In this document: positions 59,254-64,000 of the stretch, in pieces | How positions within the stretch are numbered: the first letter of the stretch is position 1 | Layout of the letters: every line of letters starts with the position of its first letter | Source: AC-32 sp963821495 | Lineage (GTDB): Bacteria; Actinomycetota; Thermoleophilia; Gaiellales; Gaiellaceae | Length of the DNA stretch: 64,000 nt | Assembly: GCA_963821495.1 (NCBI GenBank) | Contig: CAWGEA010000003.1 | Span: 1,736,001-1,800,000, forward strand | Reading direction: 5' to 3' | Made by a program: the position numbers and the translations under genes | The notes under the pieces: model-generated | Databases searched by the model: none | What the model was told of the DNA's origin: nothing | The model's input: only the letters and a program-made list of their open reading frames with translations

Positions 59254-60296
59254 TGATCGACCTGCGCTCCGACACCAAGACGAAGCCCTCGCCCGAGATG
59301 CGCGCGGCGATCGCCGCGGCCGAGGTCGGCGACGAGCAGCGACGCGAGGACCCGACCGTGATCGAGCTCGAGCGGCGCGCTGCGCAGGTGCTTGGCCAGG
59401 AGGAGGCGGTCTACGTCCCGACCGCGACGATGGCGAACGAGATCGCGCTCGGCGTTCTCGGCCGGCCCGGCGACGAGGTCGTCGCGGAGGAGAACTCGCA
59501 CATCTTCGTCTCCGAGCTCGGGGGGCCAGCCGTCCACGCCGGCCTGATGACGCGACCGATCCGTTGTCCGAACGGCCGCTTCACGCCGGAGCAGATCCGC
59601 GAGACGTTTCGCGCGGGCGACAACACGCACACGCCGGGGACACGGATCGTCTCGGTCGAGAACACCCACAACGCCTCGGGCGGGCGGGTGTGGCCGCTCG
59701 ACGAGCTCGAGGCGGTAGTCCAGACGGCGCGGGAGCTGGATTTGCGGCTCCACCTGGACGGCGCGCGCGTGCTCAACGCCGCGGTGGCGCTCGGCGTTCC
59801 GGCTGCCGAGATCGGCGGGCACTTCGACACCGTCACGCTCTGCCTCTCGAAGGGCCTCGGCTGCCCGCTCGGCGCGCTCGTCGCGGGCTCGCCGGAGCGG
59901 ATGGCGGAGGCACGGCGGCTGAAGCACCGCTTCGGCGGCGCGATGCGGCAGGCGGGGATCGTCGCGGCCGCCGGGGTCCATGCGCTCGAGCACAACGTCG
60001 ACCGGCTGGCCGAGGACCACGCGCGGGCTCGGCGCCTTGCCGAAGGGCTCTACGACGCCGGCGTTTCCGTCCGGCTCGAGCAGGTCGAGACGAACTTCGT
60101 CCAGGTCGACGTCGGCCCGCTGGGCCTCGGGCCCGCGGAGGCGCTCGAGCGGCTGGCGCAACAGGGCGTCGGCCTCTCGATGACCGTGCACCCGACCAGG
60201 CTGCGGGCGGTCACGCATCTCGACGTCGACGACGACGACATCGAGCGCGCGGTCGAGCTGATCCCACGCGCTCTCGGAGCTCTTGCGCGCGCCTGA
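59253..60296 (+). CDS. ltaE: Low-specificity threonine aldolase
   Basis: A 347-residue PLP fold-type I aldolase that splits threonine (or allo-threonine) to glycine and acetaldehyde. MIDLRSDTKTKPSPEMRAAI is the diagnostic start; ENTHNASGG and the PLP Lys200 in LCLSKGLGCPLGALVAG are seen. ATG 59253 overlaps the gcvPB stop. Its product, glycine, is the substrate of the enzymes encoded just upstream, so the operon can turn threonine into one-carbon units. Confidence 0.93.
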   Translation: MIDLRSDTKTKPSPEMRAAIAAAEVGDEQRREDPTVIELERRAAQVLGQEEAVYVPTATMANEIALGVLGRPGDEVVAEENSHIFVSELGGPAVHAGLMTRPIRCPNGRFTPEQIRETFRAGDNTHTPGTRIVSVENTHNASGGRVWPLDELEAVVQTARELDLRLHLDGARVLNAAVALGVPAAEIGGHFDTVTLCLSKGLGCPLGALVAGSPERMAEARRLKHRFGGAMRQAGIVAAAGVHALEHNVDRLAEDHARARRLAEGLYDAGVSVRLEQVETNFVQVDVGPLGLGPAEALERLAQQGVGLSMTVHPTRLRAVTHLDVDDDDIERAVELIPRALGALARA

Positions 60297-61605
60297 GCGT
60301 TTCCGGCGCCTCGTGCTCGCGGCGCAGTCGGCCGGCCGGCTGCCGAGCCTCTCGGCGGCGGTCTTCCGCGGCGGCGAGGTCGCCTGGGGCGAGGCGGTCG
60401 GGCTCGCGGACGTCGAGCAGCAGGTCGAGGCGACGACGAACGCGCAGTACGCGGTCGCGTCGATCACGAAGACGTTCACCGCCGCCTCGGTGATGCAGCT
60501 GCGCGACGCGGGCAAGCTCGAGCTGGACGACCCGCTCTCGCGTCACCTCCCCGATGCCGCACACGGCACGCCGACGCTGCGGCGGATGCTCTCGCACGCG
60601 TCCGGCCTGCAGCGCGAGCCGCCGGGTGAGGTCTGGGAGACGCTGCAGTTCCCGGGCGAAGAGGAGCTGCTGCGCAGCTTCGAGCACGCAGAGCAGGTGC
60701 TGCCGCCGGCCGCCGCCTGGCACTACTCGAACCTCGCCTATGCGTTGCTCGGCCACGTCGTCTCCCGCGTCTCGGGTACCCCGTTCCACGAGTACGTTGA
60801 GGAGCGGCTGCTCCGGCCGCTCGGACTCGAGCGCACGACCTGGGGGCCGGGGGAGGACGCGGCACTGCCGTACTTCGTGGAGCCGTATTCCGACGCCGTC
60901 CAGCGCGAGCCGGTGCTCGAGGTCGGCGGCAAGGGCGGCGAATCGGGGCTCTACAGCACCGTCGGCGACCTCGCGCGTTGGGGCTCGTTCCTGGCCGATC
61001 CCGACGAGTCGGTGCTGGCGGCGTCGAGCGTCGCCGAGATGCACGACCTGCAGATCATGGCCGAGCCCGACTGGACGATTGGCTGGGGTCTCGGGATCGA
61101 GCTCTGGCGGCGAGCCGAGCGGATCTTCGGCGGTCACACCGGTGGCTTCCCGGGCTTCCTCTCGATCCTGCTCTACTCACGGCGTGACCGCATCGGCGCG
61201 GTCGTGCTGACGAACTCGAGCCCCTGGTCGAAGCTGAGCGCGACGGGGCTCGACCTCGCCGAGGCGGCGCTCGAGGAGCTCGCGCCGGAGCCCGAGCGGT
61301 GGGCACCGGAGGGGTCGCCGCCGGAGGAGATCCTGCCGCTGCTCGGCCGCTGGTGGTCGGAGGGCGACGAAACGATCTTCAGCTGGCGCAAGGGGAAGCT
61401 GGAGGCGCGGCCGGCCGAGGCGCCGCCCGAACGCGAGCCCTCGATCTTCGAGCGGGAGGGCGAGGACCGCTTCCGCGTCGTCTCGGGCCGCGAGCGCGGC
61501 GAGGTGCTGCGCGTGGTGCGCGACGAGCAGCGCGAGGTCGTGCGCCTCTACTGGGCGACCTACCCGTTCACGCGCGCACCGGAGATCACCGGCACGCAGC
61601 ACTGA
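60283..61605 (+). CDS. Serine hydrolase of the class C beta-lactamase family
   Basis: A 440-residue protein. Catalytic Ser60-XX-Lys63 (VASITKTFTAAS), YSN motif (WHYSNLAYALLG, near residue 149), and HTGG (GGHTGGFPGFLS) replacing KTG. This is the serine hydrolase/D-aminopeptidase/esterase-type branch, not a typical antibiotic beta-lactamase. A C-terminal domain of about 90 residues (from LLGRWWSEGDETIF) follows. No signal peptide is evident, so it is probably cytoplasmic. TTG 60283 overlaps the aldolase gene by 14 bp. Substrate unknown. Confidence 0.85.
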   Translation: MRAPERFRRLVLAAQSAGRLPSLSAAVFRGGEVAWGEAVGLADVEQQVEATTNAQYAVASITKTFTAASVMQLRDAGKLELDDPLSRHLPDAAHGTPTLRRMLSHASGLQREPPGEVWETLQFPGEEELLRSFEHAEQVLPPAAAWHYSNLAYALLGHVVSRVSGTPFHEYVEERLLRPLGLERTTWGPGEDAALPYFVEPYSDAVQREPVLEVGGKGGESGLYSTVGDLARWGSFLADPDESVLAASSVAEMHDLQIMAEPDWTIGWGLGIELWRRAERIFGGHTGGFPGFLSILLYSRRDRIGAVVLTNSSPWSKLSATGLDLAEAALEELAPEPERWAPEGSPPEEILPLLGRWWSEGDETIFSWRKGKLEARPAEAPPEREPSIFEREGEDRFRVVSGRERGEVLRVVRDEQREVVRLYWATYPFTRAPEITGTQH

Positions 61606-61609
61606 CCGC

Positions 61610-62668
61610 TCAGCGGTCGCCTGCGGCGAGGAAGCCGAGCGCGACGCCGGCGTAGACGGCGACGAGCAGATAGCCCTCCCAGCGGCGGCCGCGGCCGTCG
61701 CCGATGACGAGCGCGACGAGCGCCGCCGCGCCGCCCATCGCCGCCAGCTCGATCGGCCGGAACGAGAGCGGCAGCGCCGGCCGGACGAGCCACGAGAGCA
61801 GCGCGACGACGGGCGTGACGAGCAGCGCGACCTGCGCGCTCGAGGAGACCGCGATCTCCGTCGCGAGCGGCAGCTTCCCCCGGTGCGCGATCACGATCGC
61901 GCCGCCGTGCTCGGCCGCGTTGCCGACGATCGCGACGATCACGGCCGAGATGAAGAACTCGGAGAGCCCGGCCGCGTGGGCGAACGCGTCGAGCGAATGC
62001 ACGAGCGTCTCGCTGATGAGTGCGGTGACGAGGGTCGCGGCGCCGAGGGCGGCGAGCGAGACCGAGAGCGACCAGCCGCCGAGGGCCTCGTGGCCGCTCT
62101 CCTCGTGGAGCCGCTTGTGCCGGCGCAGCGAGTGGCGCGTGACCCCCGCGTAGACGAGCAGCAGCACGACGGAGACGGGGATCGAGACGACGGCCAGCGA
62201 ATGCCGCTCGGGGTCGCCGCTCCAGCCCGGCACCGAGGGCACGAGGAAGAGCAGCACGGCGAACAGGACGAGGCCGAGCTGGAGCAGGAGCGAAAAGCGG
62301 TCGAGCGCCTTCCCGCGCCGCGCGTCGCCGCCGCCGAAGATCAGCGCGGCTCCGAGCACGAGCAGGATGTTCGAGACGACGCTGCCCGCCAGTGAGCCGC
62401 GCACGACGTTCGGCAGCGACGCGTTCACGGCGAACAGGGCGATGATCAGCTCCGGCGCGTTGCCGAAGCTCGCGTTCAAAAACCCGCCGATCCCGGGACC
62501 GGTGTGCTCGCCGGCGTGCTCGGTCGCCTCCCCGATCAGCCACGCGAGCGGCACCAGCGCGACCGCCGCCGCGACGAAGAGCGTCGTGTCGCTGGCGTGG
62601 AACACGTACCGCAGCAGGAGGGTGATCGGGGCCAGCACGAGCGACGCCCAGAGGAGCTTGCGGCCCAC
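61610..62668 (-). CDS. Calcium/proton antiporter (CaCA superfamily, CAX type)
   Basis: A 352-residue membrane protein with about eleven helices and the two inverted alpha repeats of the CaCA superfamily: GFLNASFGNAPELIIALFAV in the first half and FFISAVIVAIVGNAAEHGGA in the second. GNAPE/GNAAE with GEATEHAGEHTG are typical of CAX (ChaA-like) exchangers. A central loop of about 25 residues with His and Glu (SLRRHKRLHEESGHEALGG) divides the halves. Start at 62668, divergent from the HAD gene by 17 bp. Confidence 0.92.
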   Translation of the reverse strand: MGRKLLWASLVLAPITLLLRYVFHASDTTLFVAAAVALVPLAWLIGEATEHAGEHTGPGIGGFLNASFGNAPELIIALFAVNASLPNVVRGSLAGSVVSNILLVLGAALIFGGGDARRGKALDRFSLLLQLGLVLFAVLLFLVPSVPGWSGDPERHSLAVVSIPVSVVLLLVYAGVTRHSLRRHKRLHEESGHEALGGWSLSVSLAALGAATLVTALISETLVHSLDAFAHAAGLSEFFISAVIVAIVGNAAEHGGAIVIAHRGKLPLATEIAVSSSAQVALLVTPVVALLSWLVRPALPLSFRPIELAAMGGAAALVALVIGDGRGRRWEGYLLVAVYAGVALGFLAAGDR

Positions 62669-62685
62669 GCGGCTAGCCTAGCGAG

Positions 62686-63405
62686 GTGCTCGAAGCGGTT
62701 CTCTTCGACTGGGGCGACACGCTGATGCAGTTCGCGTACTCGCCGGAGCTCGTCGCTGCCGGCCACCATGCCGGTCTCGCCGCGATCGGCCGCGCCGACC
62801 TGCCGCAGGCCGACGCGGTCACGGAGCACTTCCGCGAGGAGTACGAGCCGTTGTTCTGGGCGCCGGGCACGATCGAGGAGATCGAGTACCCGCAACTCGT
62901 GCGACGACTCCTCGGCGAGTTCGACGTCGCGATCGGCGACGACGAGCTCGACCGCTTCCTGGAGGCCGAGCACAGGGCGTGGGACCCGGCGCGGGTCCTC
63001 GCGGCGCACACGCATCCGTTGCTGGAGGCGCTGCGTGCGCTGCGGCTCAAGCTCGGGCTCGTCTCGAACGCGTTCGACCCCGGCTGGCTGCTGCACCGCG
63101 ACCTCGAGCAGATGGGCCTCGCGCAGCGACTCGACTTCAGCGTCTTCTCGTCGGAGGTCGGCCTGCGCAAGCCGCACCCGGCGATCTTCGAGCGCGCACT
63201 GGAGGCCCTCGGGGTCGAGCCTGAGCGCGCGCTCTTCGTCGGCGACCGGCTCTTCGAGGACGTGCGCGGCGCGGCCGAGGTCGGCATGACGACGGTGCAG
63301 GCCCTCTGGTTCCGGGCGGACGAGCACCCCGACGGCGCCGAGCCCGACCACCAGGCGTTCACGCAGCTCGACGTCCTCAACGTCGCCCGCCGCCTGGCCG
63401 ACTAG
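62686..63405 (+). CDS. HAD-superfamily hydrolase
   Basis: A 239-residue phosphatase-like protein. Motif I LFDWGDTLMQF (nucleophile Asp8 in FDWGDT), motif II LGLVSNAFDP, motif III lysine in GLRKPHPAIFERAL, motif IV FVGDRLFEDVRGAAEVGM. The helical cap between motifs I and II puts it in subfamily I. Related proteins are phosphoglycolate phosphatase or haloacid dehalogenase-like; the substrate cannot be named. GTG 62686. Confidence 0.88.
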   Translation: MLEAVLFDWGDTLMQFAYSPELVAAGHHAGLAAIGRADLPQADAVTEHFREEYEPLFWAPGTIEEIEYPQLVRRLLGEFDVAIGDDELDRFLEAEHRAWDPARVLAAHTHPLLEALRALRLKLGLVSNAFDPGWLLHRDLEQMGLAQRLDFSVFSSEVGLRKPHPAIFERALEALGVEPERALFVGDRLFEDVRGAAEVGMTTVQALWFRADEHPDGAEPDHQAFTQLDVLNVARRLAD

Positions 63406-63466
63406 CCGCGCGCGGGCGCGTTGTCAAGTCTTGCGGAGGGTGCCTCGTTGCACCCACAATCCGTTC

Positions 63467-63886
63467 ATGGAGATGCGCGAGCAGGCGGCCGCCCAGCCGA
63501 CCGAGCTTCCGCTCCGCCCTCAGGACGAGGTCGAATGCCGCCGCTGCGGCGTCCACTGCGACAAGGTCGTGTACCCGGGCGCGTGCGTGGAGCGGGGCTG
63601 CCCGTTCGTCTACTCGTACTCCGAGTTCGGCCACACCTACATGGGCTGCGTGATGAAGGTCTTCGAGGTCGAGATCGATTTCGATCTGCTGCGCGAGGCC
63701 GAGCGCCGGCGCGGCGGCTTCGGCGCGGTGCGGGCGACGTCGCCCGCGCTGCCGATGTGCCGCGTCGAGGTCGAGGGGTGTTACGAGAGCCGGGCGGAGG
63801 AGCTCGGGTGCGTCAACCCCGAGTTCCACGAGCTGCCGGTCGGCGAGCCGTCGTTCCGTGTTTTCGCGCAGATCCGCGCCTCGTAG
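63467..63886 (+). CDS. Cysteine-rich hypothetical protein
   Basis: A 139-residue protein I do not recognise. Six cysteines cluster in residues 25-60 (ECRRCGVHCDKVVYPGACVERGCPF, then GCVMKVFEVEIDF), suggesting a bound metal or iron-sulfur site; the second half is a beta-rich domain with further cysteines (MCRVEVEGCYE). ATG 63467 is preferred to an upstream TTG (63431). The last codons (RVFAQIRAS) and the following bases are repeated at 63966-64000. Confidence 0.65.
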   Translation: MEMREQAAAQPTELPLRPQDEVECRRCGVHCDKVVYPGACVERGCPFVYSYSEFGHTYMGCVMKVFEVEIDFDLLREAERRRGGFGAVRATSPALPMCRVEVEGCYESRAEELGCVNPEFHELPVGEPSFRVFAQIRAS

Positions 63887-63891
63887 CGTTC
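63857..63891 (+). repeat. Direct repeat at the 3' end of the cysteine-rich gene (copy A)
   Basis: A 35-base sequence that encodes RVFAQIRAS, the stop codon and a few following bases. It recurs at 63966-64000 with two differences; the last 29 bases are identical. The two-hairpin element lies between the copies. Confidence 0.7.
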
Positions 63892-63910
63892 TCTCGGCCG
63901 TGGTTGGAAC

Positions 63911-63961
63911 GGACGCGCGGGCAAGCCCGCACGTCCTCCAGACGGCATCGCAAGCGACGCC
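63911..63961 (-). repeat. Two-hairpin element, copy 3
   Basis: Read on the minus strand, hairpin A (63944-63961) and hairpin B (63911-63936, 12-bp stem) match copy 2; 63941-63962 is the exact reverse complement of 26980-27001. Compensating G-U pairs occur only in minus-sense RNA. A TAG on the minus strand (63963-63961) overlaps its first base. Confidence 0.65.
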
Positions 63962-63965
63962 TAGG

Positions 63966-64000
63966 CGCGTCTTCGCGCAGATCCGCGCCTCGTAGCGTTC
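63966..64000 (+). repeat. Direct repeat (copy B), running to the window edge
   Basis: Second copy of the 35-base segment at 63857-63891, again able to encode RVFAQIRAS and a stop. The identity continues to the last base of the window, so its full length is unknown. Confidence 0.7.

Noticed and set aside
60283..61605. Antibiotic-resistance beta-lactamase
   Set aside because: No signal peptide, HTGG replaces KTG, and a C-terminal extra domain is present; it belongs to the broader serine hydrolase family.
1..64000. tRNA genes, rRNA, CRISPR arrays, insertion sequences or prophage
   Set aside because: No cloverleaf with a T-loop, no regularly spaced repeats, and no transposase or integrase motif was found by reading both strands.

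Overview
The window looks like chromosomal DNA of a high-GC actinomycete, most probably from a deep-branching class such as Thermoleophilia (inference from gene content and codon use; not testable without a search). Supporting signs are a fused PafBC regulator, a division/cell-wall cluster that has ftsZ but no ftsA, a MurE with the DNPR motif of meso-diaminopimelate-type enzymes, frequent GTG and TTG starts, and start codons that overlap the previous stop as GTGA, TTGA or TGATG. I see no tRNA, rRNA, CRISPR array, transposase or prophage gene.

Layout. 1-7120: a probable potassium-homeostasis locus. It holds two divergent KdpD/KdpE-like two-component systems, the start of a small membrane protein that may open a kdp operon, a UspA-like protein and a KimA/YdaO-like APC permease. 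Every long gene here except the UspA gene is broken by single-base frameshifts, whereas the rest of the window is clean. 7113-16759: an MDR oxidoreductase, queG, a GAF histidine kinase, pafBC, small zinc-ribbon and membrane proteins, and an aldehyde dehydrogenase. 17018-27960: a secreted protein, a hydrolase-cyclase fusion, thiolase and 3-hydroxyacyl-CoA dehydrogenase genes, large secreted proteins, a two-component pair, a UbiA-family prenyltransferase and a flippase-like membrane protein. 27957-36713: queA, tgt, yajC, secDF, a phasin-like protein, plsC and an ABC1 kinase. 36783-40030: a response regulator with a degenerate receiver, DUF2007, a secreted coiled-coil protein, an ECF sigma factor paired with an O6-alkylguanine methyltransferase, and a DUF1345 membrane protein.

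40052-54805 is a nearly complete dcw cluster in the order mraZ-rsmH-ftsL-ftsI-murE-murF-mraY-murD-ftsW-murG-murC-murB-ftsQ-ftsZ. It opens with a promoter overlaid by 10-bp-periodic MraZ boxes, and ftsZ has its own TTGACA-N17-TACCCT promoter. A structured leader with a strong hairpin and T-run separates it from the glycine cleavage operon gcvT-gcvH-gcvPA-gcvPB-threonine aldolase (54979-60296). The window ends with a serine hydrolase, a calcium/proton antiporter, a HAD hydrolase and a cysteine-rich protein.

The signals most worth following are: a repeated two-hairpin RNA-like element found three times (12941-12996, 26981-27032, 63911-63961), two of them directly after stop codons and all with G-U pairs consistent with one sense strand; the leader of gcvT; the pseudo-receiver regulator at 36783; the compact Mur ligases; and the frameshift-dense first 7 kb with its 11-bp direct-repeat regulator boxes.
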